Of a DNA stretch of 64,000 bases, positions 19,735 through 31,439 are shown in pieces. Position numbers and translations under genes: made by a program. The DNA is from Neocallimastix lanati (nom. inval.) (Eukaryota; Neocallimastigomycota; Neocallimastigomycetes; Neocallimastigales; Neocallimastigaceae). How positions within the stretch are numbered: the first letter of the stretch is position 1; the number at the start of each line of letters is the position of its first letter. The DNA is taken from assembly GCA_016946835.1 (NCBI GenBank), contig JACVTC010000179.1, forward strand, positions 182,501 through 246,500, given 5' to 3'. The notes under the pieces were generated by a model, which saw only the letters and a list, made by a program, of their open reading frames with translations, searched no databases and was not told the origin of the DNA.

Positions 19735-21400
19735 TTTTTACTTACACATAAATTTTCTTAATGGCATCTAAACAACCATGGTAAAATTCATCATTTCTTT
19801 GGTTCTAAAATAAAATTTATAATAATATTTATTTATTATTATTATTGTAGTTGTTATTGTCATCGTTATTATTAATCGATTTTATTTTTACCTGTAAACG
19901 TGATCTTACAACCTGATATGGATAAGTAATAAGGGTTGCAAATATTTTTGATGATGCTGCCATTATAATATAACTAAAAGCATCCTATAAAATTAATAAC
20001 AGAAAAAAAATATTGTAATTAGATTTTGTTAATATTTTCTGTATAAATATATATATCATATATTTAACACATATATATATATATTTGAAATTATCAAAAA
20101 GATAATTACTGGATTATCCATTTGAGGATATTGATTTTTATAGAGAATTTTCATTTCTTCATATGCCATAAATTGAATAGCACCATGGCTGGTACCGACT
20201 AATGTTGGTAGCATTCCTTTATAAAATCCTCTTAAACCTTCATATTTATATATTTTTTTGGCAGCATCTAATCGAAAGTGAAGAAAAAAAAAAAAAAAAA
20301 AGAATTAAAAAATTTTTGATTTATATATTTTTAGAAATTAATAAAAAAAAATTTTAATAGGTATATATATTTATTAATTTTTATAATAAAGCAATTACAT
20401 ATAATATTATGAAAAAACTTAAAAAATTACCTATAATATTCTTATAGGCTTTAGGATCATTTGTTTTTTGCACGCACATTCTTGTTTTTATTAACCATAT
20501 TGGTGTGGTACTTACTTGTGTAATTATACCTTATTTATAAATATATAAAAGAATATTTACGATTAATAACATAAATAGTAATATATATATATATATATTT
20601 GATTAATTACAAATTTAATTATCTTAACAATAAATATCAAAATTCTTTGAAATAATTACCTGCTTGAGAAGACGCAGCCATATGTTGAAGTTTGGTTAAA
20701 CGATTTCCATTATTCTTTTTTCTATATTGTTCTTTTCTCACTGCATAACTATAATTATATGTGATTTTATTGCCATTATTTTATTTAAAATATAGCAATA
20801 TAAAATATATATATTATAATATCAAATGTTATTTATATATTAATTTCTTTATTTTTATTTATTGCAATGTACTATTTAAAAAAATTTTAATATCTAATTA
20901 AACTTTATTATACATATTTATAAATAAATTATATAAATTTTCTACTTACATAGAAAAGTATATACCCCAAGATACAGTATTTCCAATTAAATTTGGTGAT
21001 AAACCTTGATAAAGTCCTTTATATCCTTCATTCTTTATAATATCAGAAATTGTTTTAAAGGTACCATTATGTTTTAAAGTAAATAACTTCCCATCATGAA
21101 CTAATTATATAATTTAAATTGAAAGTATATATTATTTGTATTATTAATTTATCTATAACATTTAAATTTTAATACTTTGATTATCATTATAAAATTTAAT
21201 GAACCTTGAAGTCTTGTTTTAACAGTTTCTAAAGGATGTAAAGCTAATGTTGAAATTAATCCGGCGCCAATACCAGCAATAGCTTCATCTAATGATTTTG
21301 AACCTGTCATAGAACCAGCTAGATTTTTTTTTGAATTATTAACAAGCATTCGATAAAATATGTTCGAATTGGAATTCTTATTTTCAGCATTAGTAGTCAT
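19467..21400 (-). CDS. SLC25A32: Mitochondrial carrier of the SLC25A32/FLX1 (folate/FAD) type, 8 exons, 332 aa
   Basis: Exons: 21205-21400, 20950-21100, 20660-20748, 20431-20529, 20110-20267, 19892-19984, 19746-19804, 19467-19620 (999 nt, phases agree at all seven introns). This is a complete three-repeat inner-membrane carrier. The signature motifs are PLETVKTR (57-64), PIWLIKTR (155-162) and PYQVVRSR (253-260), each after an odd-numbered helix. The PIWLIKTR form, the block [14 protein letters not shown] (203-216) and [10 protein letters not shown] in repeat three are typical of the SLC25A32/Flx1 branch, which moves folate or FAD into mitochondria. Related pyrimidine-nucleotide carriers (Rim2) share parts of this signature, so the substrate is inferred. 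If the host is an anaerobic fungus, the protein would sit in hydrogenosomes. The start is the ATG at 21400; the length is normal for the family. Confidence 0.85.
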
Positions 21401-21922
21401 TTTTGATTATTTATTATATACGAAAAATAATTTTTATACAAAAAGTTTTATCCAGTATTTTCCTTATTAAATAAAAAAAAATAAATAAATAAAACTATTA
21501 AAATAGTATTTAAATAGATATTATTATTAAATAAAAATAAAATTAATTTATTTATACAATACTGAAATACTGAAATATATTTAAAACTTAAATAATTAAT
21601 TTATATATATTTTATGAAAAAATAACAATAATATTAGAAAAAATATTAAATATAAATTTAATAATTAAATATATGAATATAAATATAAATTTATATACAA
21701 AAAATTAAAAAATATTTATCTGAACATTATTATTTAAAGTGATTAAATTATCAAAAGCTATATACTTATATATAAAAAATGTTATATATTATAAATTATA
21801 TTTCTATCTAATTTTAAAATATTATATTATATTTCTCTCTAATTTTAAAATAATATAAATTATATTGATAATTTAAAAAAAATAAAAACAATAATAATAA
21901 TAATAATAAAAGAAAAAAAAAG

Positions 21923-21968
<46 letters not shown>

Positions 21969-22331
21969 TATATTTAATTTACAAGAATAATCATAGTCAT
22001 AATAATATTACCTATTTTATTTTTTTATTATTTAAATTAAATCTTCAGTAATTATAAAATTTATTTAAATTGAATAATTATTATATTTTTATAATATTCT
22101 TTTCTTTCTTTTTTTTTTTTTTATTTTTATTTTTTTTTTTTTTTTTTTTTTTTTTATTTTATTTTATTTTACTTTTAATATTTATATATATATAATATTT
22201 TATATAATATTTTAAATATTTTAATGTCTTATTATTCAAATATAATTCATCAAATTATACTTTCATTTAATTACATTAATAAATAATATTATTATATTTA
22301 TTATATTTAAACTTTAATTGTAAGTAAAATA

Positions 22332-22377
<46 letters not shown>

Positions 22378-22983
22378 AACGAACATAAAGAAAACCAACG
22401 GTAAATAATTTAAAAAGGCATTTAAAGAAAAAAATATAATGTATATAAAAATTTGATTTAAACTTTTTTTCTTTTATTTTCTAATTAAAAATTTAATTAA
22501 AATATATTAAAAAAACTATTTTATTATAGAATTTTTTAAAATTAAATATTTTCTAATAACATGATTATATACATATTCAAAATATTTAAATTTTAAATGT
22601 TATGTTTTTTTAGCTAATTAAATTTATATATATATCTACTAATAAAATTTAAAATTAAAGATATAAATGAATAAATAAATATTAATTAAAAAAATTAATA
22701 TATAGATAAATAAATGAATGAATTACACAATAGACTAATTATTATAACTCTATAGAATTGTAAATTAAATATTAGAAATATATATTATATATTATATACA
22801 TATCATTTTTTTTTGTAATACTAAAATAAAAAATTATTTTTTAATAATAGGTATTATTTATTAAATTCAAAGTTTATTATATACTTAAATATTTATATTT
22901 AGTTAAATTAATAAATAAAAGAAAGTAATTATACAATTTAATCTAGTATTAATATTTAGTTAATATTTTAATATTAATTGGAA
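21401..22983. other. Intergenic between two divergent genes
   Basis: Pure AT DNA with a poly(A)-(TA)n block at about 21905-21973, poly(T) at 22107-22155 and a 39-nt poly(A) run at 22337-22375. It separates the start codons of the carrier (minus) and the TFIIIC subunit (plus), so both promoters must lie here. No distinct element recognised. Confidence 0.55.
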
Positions 22984-25147
22984 ATGTCAAATAAAGAAAA
23001 TGCCCACAATTCAAATAACATGGATATAGATAATGAGGATGAATGGGAAGAAGAAGTAAGTTTATTTAAGATAGTATTTAAAATAATAATAAAACAATAA
23101 TGTATGAATTATTTGTAAATATCTAAATATAAAAAATGTTGATTATTTTAATATTACTAATTTAATGAAAATTGGAGAATTGTTTATAATAAATTAAATA
23201 TTATTAATATTATTATATAAATAACTTTTTCTAATGATTTTCTAATTTAAATTTTATAATTTTATTAAATATAATTTGTATAAAGTAGTAAGATTCAATT
23301 TTATATTAATAAAATATATCTTTATAAATCATTTTTTGTTATGAATTTGATTTTTTTATTTAAATATTTTTTTATGAAATTTTAATTTCAATGAATAATA
23401 GTCTACTTATATGATTATGGATTTGGGATCAGATTTGACTATAGATTTGCTAAAACGTTCACTTGAAATTAATAACGGATATTCAATTATTGTAAAACAA
23501 TATTATTTAATTAATATTTATATTAATAAAAAAAAATAATAGTAATAATAATAATTAATTATATTTCTATTCCAATGAAAAACTTTTAATTTTTTTTTTT
23601 ATATATGAAAATTATATACATATATTGTTTTCATGAAATTAATTTAACAAAAACAAATATTGATTTTATAATCAAAGGGTTTAGATACAGATCAACCTAT
23701 GTTTAAAATAGGAAATTTTGTATATAAAGGTGAAGTAGATTATTCCTTAGGAACTGATTTAATTTTTGAAGTGGATGAAAATAAAATTAACAAAGAAAAA
23801 GATAATTTAGAATCATCAATACATCCTTCTAATGCTTCTTTAAAGCAATCCTCTTCAGTTTATTCCTATCTTACAGGAGAAGATCCATCAAAATCTTCTC
23901 AAGGTTTACCACTTATTCCTTTAACTCAAACAACAAAAAAAATGGTATTTCACAGTGTTCTTCTTGAACAAAAAGATGACGAGTTATCTGGAAAAGAAAA
24001 ATTGCCAGATTCACTACTTCCTAATTTATCGCCTAATACATTGTTTATGAATAAAGATGCTATATTAAATTCAATGGCTGTAGGTACTGGGGATATTTCA
24101 CCAATATCAATAAGTGGAACAAGTTCACCTTCTAAGTCAAAATCAAAAACCATAGAAAAAATTACATTAATGGATGCAGTTTCAGATATCGTTAATGAAA
24201 AGTCAAAAGAAAATAAAATTAATAAACCAATAAATAATATTGATCTTGACAGCCCAGAAACATCACAAATATTTAATCCTGAAATGTCAATAAATGAGAC
24301 TAATGATTTTGGAAGTAATGAAGTATCCCATGTAACCACAAATACTGAAACTCCAATTGAACTTAATAATAATTTTGAAAATAATGAAATATTGCAATTT
24401 GGAAATAGTAGTAAAATTATCGAATTGAATAATAATGATGAATCACAAATTATTAGAAATAAAAATTCAGAAATGAGTGATAATAAGGTATCCCAAATAG
24501 TGGACATTGATAGCAATGAAATATCTAAAATATCAAATACAGAAAATTCTAATGTAATTACCATTTCCTCAAGTGTATCTCCACCAATATTAGAATCAGA
24601 AGAAGATTTAAAGGAAAAGAATATTGAAAACAAATTAAATAGTATCGAAAATAAATTAAACCAAATAATAATTTCAAACAATGATTCAAAGAAAACTACT
24701 TCAAAAAAAACTTTTAAAGCTAACTTAAAAGATGAAAATATTGAGAAAGAAAAAGATATTTCTTCTTTGGACGTAGAATCAAATAAAGAAATAAGAAAAG
24801 GTAATATTAAGAAAACTGAAAATAAAAAAAGAAATAAGGGTGATGAGGAACTTAAATCGAAAAAAAGCACTACCAAATCTAAAGTTAGTAGGAAAAAATC
24901 AATAGAAGATAACAATAAATCTGAAGTTGTAATTGAAAGTTCAAATATTAATAATGGTGATTCACAGACTAAAGAAAAGCCTGTAGCAAGACGAAAACGT
25001 TCTTCTAATGCAATAGCAATTAAAAAATCAAATACAACTAGAGGAAGAAAACCAAAAAATCCTTCCCTAAAGAGTTCTACATCAAATGTAGCACAAAAAA
25101 AAAGTAATACTATTGATAAATATTTTTATAATAATGAAAAAAAGTAG
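22984..25147 (+). CDS. GTF3C6: TFIIIC triple-barrel subunit (GTF3C6/Sfc7-like), 3 exons, 543 aa
   Basis: Exons: 22984-23055, 23402-23491, 23678-25147, all phase 0. The acidic start MDIDNEDEWEEE leads into the TFIIIC triple-barrel domain: GLDTDQPMFKIGNFVYKGE (residues 55-73), then DYSLGTDLIFE, and, after an inserted Ser-rich loop of about 50 residues, KKMVFHSVLLEQK (about 140-152). GTF3C6 has the matching blocks around a GIDTE-type motif, LGT and a final VLLTEK-like strand. The domain dimerises with the tau95/GTF3C5 partner in TFIIIC, which binds tRNA and 5S promoters for RNA polymerase III. After the domain comes a tail of nearly 400 residues that the small human protein lacks. It is Asn/Ser/Glu-rich, then Lys-rich, with an AT-hook-like RGRKPK at about 509 and a final SNTIDKYF that resembles a PCNA-binding PIP box. 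Yeast Tfc7 also carries an extra domain, but N-terminally and of another kind. Confidence 0.8.
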
Positions 25148-25270
25148 TAAAAAATATAGAATTATAAATATTTAATCTTAATTTGGTATAATTATAAAAA
25201 ATGAAAAAAAAAAAAATAATAATAATAATAATTAATAGTGATAATTATCACTATTAATTTATTTATTCAT

Positions 25271-25301
<31 letters not shown>

Positions 25302-26015
25302 TTTTATTATTTAAATATTCAATATATCTATCTTTTTTTTTTTTTTTTTTTAATATTACATTTAAATACACTATTATGATAATAAACAAAAAAAAGAAAA
25401 AAATAATAATAATAATAATAAATATATATATATATAATAATATTAATATGATATTATTAATTTTTGTGAATCTAGTAATATCTTATAATTAAATAATTTT
25501 TTGTGAACTATAAACGTAGAATATTTTAATTCTTTAATAATTGTTGTTTTTTCTTTTAAACTAGAATAAATTAAATTAAATAATTCCTATATATATTCAT
25601 TAAATATATTCATTGATTTATATTCTCTAAAAGTTATTTATATATTTCATATTTATTGAACCAAAGAAGAACCTAAATTATGGAAAGAAAATAAGCTATA
25701 TATAAGTTGATATTAAATTTTAATTACCACTTATTTAAATATTTCTTCTAATAATAAATATTATATAAATTATCATAACTTTAAATAATACTAATAATTA
25801 AACTAATAAAATAAATGCTTTATATCAAATATTATATTCAAAAAAATTTATAAAAATAATTTATTAAATTATGTAATATATATATATTTTTTTAAATTTA
25901 TATATTTACAATAATATCTGTAAACTAAATTTTTAAATATTTATGTAATTATTACATATATTTTATTTTTTCACGTATTTAACGATGTTAAAAATTTTTA
26001 CTATTTACTATTTTA
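25148..26015. other. Intergenic, AT-only DNA
   Basis: Holds a (TTTA)n run at about 25258-25302, poly(T) at 25333-25351 and several ATT/AAT runs. No gene or RNA supported. Confidence 0.55.
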
Positions 26016-26440
26016 TGTTGATATTAATTCATTCCTTAGTCTTTTCCAGTTTTTTTCTTGTTGAATAGTACCTAGGACTAACTGGTATAAGGTTTCTGAA
26101 TCAATCCTGTGATTATCTCCTTTATTTATATGAGGTGATTTTCATCCTCTTAAGGTGTTTTTCTTTATAAACGAAGTTGGTGTTTCCTCGCCATAGTAAG
26201 CATTCCTATTGCTAGAGTATATAATTACTTGTACAGAGACACTCGACCTGTGAGAAGATAAATGTAGTTGTTCCTTCCTCGATGATGGTTCAAGAAATCA
26301 CTGAAAAAAACCCCATCATATATAATAGTGTGGTCCATGTCGACTCCAAAACGGTATGGCCAAAAATCCAATGAGAATCTGATATGTTCAAATAAGAGAC
26401 TGAAGATCCTATTGTCCTCCTCTCTCTCTTTAATCCCATT
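26016..26440 (-). pseudogene. Unidentified coding fragment in a GC-richer island
   Basis: This block is visibly richer in G/C than anything within several kb. On the minus strand, after a clean poly-pyrimidine acceptor (TTTTTTTTAG) at 26441-26442, a frame stays open from 26440 to a stop at 26225-26227. It includes FEHIRFSLDFWPYRFGVDMD and then YDGVFFSDFLNHHRGR and NNYIYLLTGRVSLYK. A second stretch at about 26016-26120 reads RIDSETLYQLVLGTIQQEKN followed by WKRLRNELIS, out of phase with the first. I do not recognise the family. It may be two exons of a decayed gene or the inside of a mobile element, as it abuts the LTR pair. Stops and phase breaks argue against a working gene as it stands. Confidence 0.45.
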
Positions 26441-26679
26441 CTAAAAAAAAAATTAATAATAAATAAATAAATAAATTCCTTCATATCATGATATTTTATA
26501 TACAATTGATATAAAACAAATATGTGTAGTAACATATTTGTATATTCAATAATAATTATTAAATATTAAATTTATATCCTTTTGATAATAATTATTTTAT
26601 TAATTTTATTTCAATATGTTTCATTACAATTATAATAATTATAATTCTTTAATTCATATAAAATTTATATAGTTCTATA

Positions 26680-26866
26680 TGTTAAGAGTCAATAATTTGG
26701 GTTTTATAATTATGTCAATTTTATTAATATATTTTATGATAAAGAGTTACTAGCACTTTATTATTCTAAATTAAATGTTTTTTATATTAATACATTGTGG
26801 CTTATACATTATTTATATTACAATATGTTTCAATACATTTGAAGCTTATTTTTCATACATTTCACA
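26680..26866 (-). repeat. LTR copy (3' LTR of the minus-strand element)
   Basis: Matches 28607-28792 with about five substitutions and one small indel by eye, so the two copies are roughly 97 percent identical. Ends are TG and CA. Confidence 0.7.
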
Positions 26867-28606
26867 TATTCTAGCATTCCCCCTTAAACCTAGTTATTCA
26901 ATAATGAATAAATTGGTTTACTGGTGAATATGTGTATATAAAATTATCCTATTTTACACTATTAACTTGATATTATTAAACTGTTATATATATTTCTATC
27001 CTAAATTAACCTCTAATTTTACATGAATAAAATATTTTTTATGTTATATTAATTATTTAATTTAATTTAAATATTGCTAAAATAATTTCTTAAATATATT
27101 TATAATCTAATAATTTCCCCCTAAAGCTAAATATTTAATATTATTACACCATTAATATTAGATGTATCTAAAACATCTCTTATAGTATATGGTTTATATA
27201 TTACCATTTATATGATGGAAACCTTTCTCTTGAAGGGTGATATTATACCATCTCAATTTGTGTGAATACCTCTTATATATTGGGTTTTATATCACTAATA
27301 ATTATAATCCGCTTTATAGATTAGCGCTAACTTTTTTATATTTTCGGTTTGTAGTTTTAGTGATAACTATTAAAATAAATTGTTAATTATATATTGGTGT
27401 ACTTGATAAAACATAATCTCGGGGTATTAAAATTGATTGTATTTATAATTAATTATATTATTCTAGTCATTTAAATTTATTAGTAATAAAATAAAATTTT
27501 TCATAATTGATTAATATTCACTATTTCAGTTAATTCTTTCTTAAATGTTAATTTTTGTTAATTTTCGCTATTAGGCTATTTTATTCATTTCAAGATAAAT
27601 ATTATTTTCAAATAATTAGCTCAAAGAATCAATTAAGTGACTTTTCTTTAATATTTTTATTTTCTTTTATATTTTTATAATTTGTATTTTATTTTGTCTA
27701 CTTTACCCCTAAAATCCAAATTTCTAAAAGGATTTTATATATTTGAATTTTCTCATTATTAAAATATTAATTATAAAATTTTAATAATTTTACATACTCT
27801 GTAATAAATAAGTATAGTTTATAGATGGATAAACATCATTCATTTTATATAACTCATGGTTATATTTATTATTTTATTATACCTTTCATCACGAAGGTTT
27901 GTATTATGATTATATTAAATATTTTTTTTATTTATTTAAACCTATTTCACACTAGGTTTAATAATATTATTATTGTTAGAATGTACCCTAGGGATTACCA
28001 TTCTATTATATTTCCCTTGGATATTTGGAATATTATATATTAATTATTTTATATGAGGTCTCTGACATATAGACTCCTCCATTATTGTAGTTTATATTTA
28101 TAAATACGCGTTAAAATAATTTACTTTAAATAATATGTTTTGTATATTCATGGGGCAGAAATAGTCCATCACATAGTAGATTCCTTCATGTATAGATATT
28201 ATATTACTAATAGCCAAAAGCTTATTTGTTAAAATATCAAATTATAATTTCAATTAAGAGTCTCTAGTATGAAGATATATAATTTTCTTTTATATACGTT
28301 TATACGTGTTTTTTCTTTTTAAATAAATATTTTTATATTTTTTTTTGAGTTTTACTTATCCTGAAATAACTTCTTTTATCAACAGTTTTATATTTTACGC
28401 CTTTCTTCAATCTTCTTTCTTGATCATTTTGATAAGTTATCAGTTTTATTAGTCATCCTAAAAATTGACATAATGACCTTTATTATAATTTAAAATTCAA
28501 TTATTTTATTTTATTTTTTTTTTTTTTTTTTTTTTTGACATAATATTGTTTCCAGCAAAAGATTCTTTTGCTATGAATCTTTTTAAGAGAGATGAGACTC
28601 TTAATC

Positions 28607-28792
28607 TGTTAAGAGTGTATAATTTGGGTTTTATAATTATGTCAATTTTATTAATATATTTTATGATAAAGAGTTACTAGAACTTAATTATTCTAAATTA
28701 AATGCTTTTATATTAATACATTGTGGCTTATACATTATTTATATTACAATATGTTTCAATACATTTGAAGCTTATTTTTCATACATTTCACA
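28607..28792 (-). repeat. LTR copy (5' LTR of the minus-strand element)
   Basis: Partner of 26680-26866. The shared TATT directly after the CA end in both copies leaves the true outer boundary uncertain by about four bases. Confidence 0.7.
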
Positions 28793-28998
28793 TATTAAAA
28801 TAAATAATTAATATATTACCTATTTCTTATGATTAAATTATTTATATTAGAAATAGGACTCTTGTAAAATTTGAGGAATTAGAATTATTATTTTAATTGA
28901 ACGAATATTATAATTTTATTGATAAATTTTACTAAATAACCATTATTTTAAAAACCCACTGCTTATAAATTTTTGCACATAAAAGTCCCTCATTTCGA

Positions 28999-29945
28999 AT
29001 GTTTTATTTTATTTTATTTTATTTTATTTTATTTTATTTTATTTTATTCAATCTGTACTTTATATTTAATATTCTAGTATTTATTTTATTTTATTTTATT
29101 TTATTTTATTTTATTTTATTTTATTTTATTTTATTTTATTTTATTTTATTTTATTTTATTTTATTTTATTTTATTTTATTTTATTTTATTTTATTTTATT
29201 TTATTTTATTTTATTTTATTTTATTTTATTTTATTTTATTTTATTTTATTCAATCTGTACTTTATATTTAATATTCTAGTATTTATTTTATTTTATTTTA
29301 TTTTATTTTATTTTATTTTATTTTATTTTATTTTATTTTATTTTATTTTATTCAATCTGTACTTTATATTTAATATTCTAGTATTTATTTTATTTTATTT
29401 TATTTTATTTTATTTTATTTTATTTTATTTTATTTTATTTTATTTTATTTTATTTTATTTTATTTTATTTTATTTTATTTTATTTTATTTTATTTTATTT
29501 TATTTTATTTTATTTTATTTTATTTTATTTTATTTTATTTTATTTTATTTTATTTTATTTTATTTTATTTTATTTTATTTTATTTTATTTTATTTTATTT
29601 TATTTTATTTTATTTTATTTTATTTTATTCAATCTGTACTTTATATTTAATATTCTAGTACTTTATATTTAATATTCTATTTTATTTTATTTTATTTTAT
29701 TTTATTTTATTTTATTTTATTTTATTTTATTTTATTTTATTTTATTTTATTTTATTTTATTTTATTTTATTTTATTTTATTTTATTTTATTTTATTTTAT
29801 TTTATTTTATTTTATTTTATTTTATTTTATTTTATTTTATTTTATTTTATTTTATTTTATTTTATTTTATTTTATTTTATTTTATTTTATTTTATTTTAT
29901 TTTATTTTATTCAATCGTACTATACATTTATATTCTACTACTATT
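28999..29945. repeat. Compound (TTTTA)n array punctuated by a 33-bp spacer
   Basis: About 0.95 kb of TTTTA pentamers is divided by five copies of a spacer that starts TTCAATCTGTACTTTATATT and ends in CTAGTA. Spacers begin at about 29047, 29249, 29351, 29628 and 29910. The first three are identical; the fourth carries a tandem partial duplication of its 3' half; the fifth is diverged. The pentamer blocks between them are about 165, 69, 244 and 230 bp. All reading frames through it are open only because the pentamer lacks stops in some frames; no protein is implied. Confidence 0.9.
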
Positions 29946-30129
29946 TATTTTATTTTTATTTTATTTTATATATTTATACTTATATTATTACATTCTTTAT
30001 TTATTTATTTATTTTTTTTTTACAAATAATTGAAAAACTAATTTTTCAAAATTAATATTAATAATAATATTGGATAATTAATATAATAATTTTATTTATA
30101 TAATTAAAAATATTTATTAAAATATAGAA

Positions 30130-31375
30130 ATGGAAGAAAATCTAATTATTGATATAAGTGAGTCTAACAAAGGAAAAGAGCAAATTATTATTTATAAAAA
30201 ATATAGTAAAAAATACGATGTATCTCTATCTATAATGAAACATAAAATTAAAGATGGAATTGAAAAAAGTTCAATTCCTTTTGGTATAAAAATAAAACCC
30301 CTATATAATAAAATTTCTAAAGAAATGGAATTAATATGTCCAGAATATAATTCAATTAAATCCTAAATATCAAGAAATTTAAATAAAAAACTACCATCCA
30401 ATGTAACAACATTTGCTGAAATTCCTAGTGAATTTTAATATTATAAAACAAAGAGAGAGGAAATTTTATGATATTCAAAAATTCTAATTTAATAACTTTT
30501 CAATTCCCTTTTCAAGCAAAATTATTTAAGAAATATAATGATGATATATTTGTTGATGGTACATTTTTTATTGCCCCTAAATTTAGTTATCAAATATTTA
30601 TTGCAAGAACTTAAGTTAATGAATAAATAGTTTTTACACTACTTCTTTTGCAATATTAAAGAATAAAGAACAAGAAACGTATAAAATATTATTCGAAAAA
30701 TTAAAAAAAAATGCTAATATATGTAACAATAATATTATAATTGAACCAAAAAATTTGCATTGTGATTTGAAAGGGGTATATCTAAAGCAGCAAAAAACAA
30801 TATTTCCTAATACAAATATTAAATATTGCATTTGGCATTATAAAAAATCACTTGAAATTAAAAAAAATAAATTATGCTATAATGAAGTAAAAAATGATAA
30901 TAATATATTTATTTATTATAAAACTATTTCAAGTTTACCATTTATAAATCCTGAATATATATTTGATATTTATGTAATAATTAAAATTAAATCCATTAAA
31001 AATAATTATTGTCAATTTTTAAAATTTTTAGAATATTTTTATAAAACATCTTTAGTTGGCTATGATATTAAAATTTGGAATTATTATAATAATATGGAAC
31101 ATATAACAAACAATGCCTCAGAATCACTCAATAATTATTTAAATAATTTATTTCCAACAAAACCATCTTTTTTATGAATTAATAGATAAATTAAATGAAC
31201 TTGAACATTTATCATATTATGATTATCAAAGAAAAATAAGATGAGTTTGGAAAATAAAAAAAAGAGCAATAAATAAAGCTAATGAAATCAATGTTTTAAT
31301 TGAACGATACAAAAATATTGAAGCCAAGTTAATTGATGCTAAATGTGATAGAAATAATATTATTAACTAACTTAC
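30130..31375 (+). pseudogene. Broken MULE-family transposase
   Basis: Reading across frames gives a Mutator-like (MULE) transposase core. The first catalytic Asp lies in DIFVDGTFFIAPKF (about 30545-30585), a second Asp in LHCDLKG (about 30755-30775) followed by the typical CIWHYKKSLE, and the third acidic residue in NNASESLNNYLNN (about 31110-31150). The N-terminal part starts at an ATG at 30130 (MEENLIIDIS). Stops or frameshifts occur at least at 30364, near 30437, near 30470, near 30615-30640, near 31177 and near 31240, so it is inactive. These transposases cut and paste DNA transposons; an intact relative could mobilise it only if its terminal repeats survive, and I do not see them. It is flanked by the pentamer array upstream and a copia relic downstream. 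Confidence 0.75.
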
Positions 31376-31439
31376 AAAAGTATAAATATAAAGACACTTT
31401 AATAAATTATGTAATAAATAAATATAGAGGATAATATGA

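Larger units (their letters stand above)
26680..28792 (-). mobile_element. Decayed short LTR retrotransposon
   Basis: Two direct repeats of about 187 bp (26680-26866 and 28607-28792), starting TGTTAAGAG and ending TTTCACA on the plus strand, enclose about 1.74 kb. On the minus strand a purine-rich tract (TTTAAGGGGGAATG) sits just inside the 26.68-kb repeat, as a polypurine tract does before a 3' LTR, so the element is oriented minus. The inside has no long open frame; the first minus-strand ATG region near 28470 reads MTNKTDNLSK, then stops. No RT or integrase motif is seen, so it is a dead or non-autonomous (TRIM/LARD-like) element. I could not identify a primer-binding site or clear target duplication. 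Confidence 0.65.

Noticed and set aside
23950-24915. 321-codon minus-strand frame
   Set aside because: Antisense of the Ser/Asn/Glu-rich tail of the TFIIIC subunit, giving a spurious hydrophobic protein.
28999-29945. CRISPR-like look of repeats separated by spacers, and a 90-codon open frame
   Set aside because: The constant unit is a pentamer array of varying length and the separators are identical, the reverse of a CRISPR array. The frame is open only because of the repeat.
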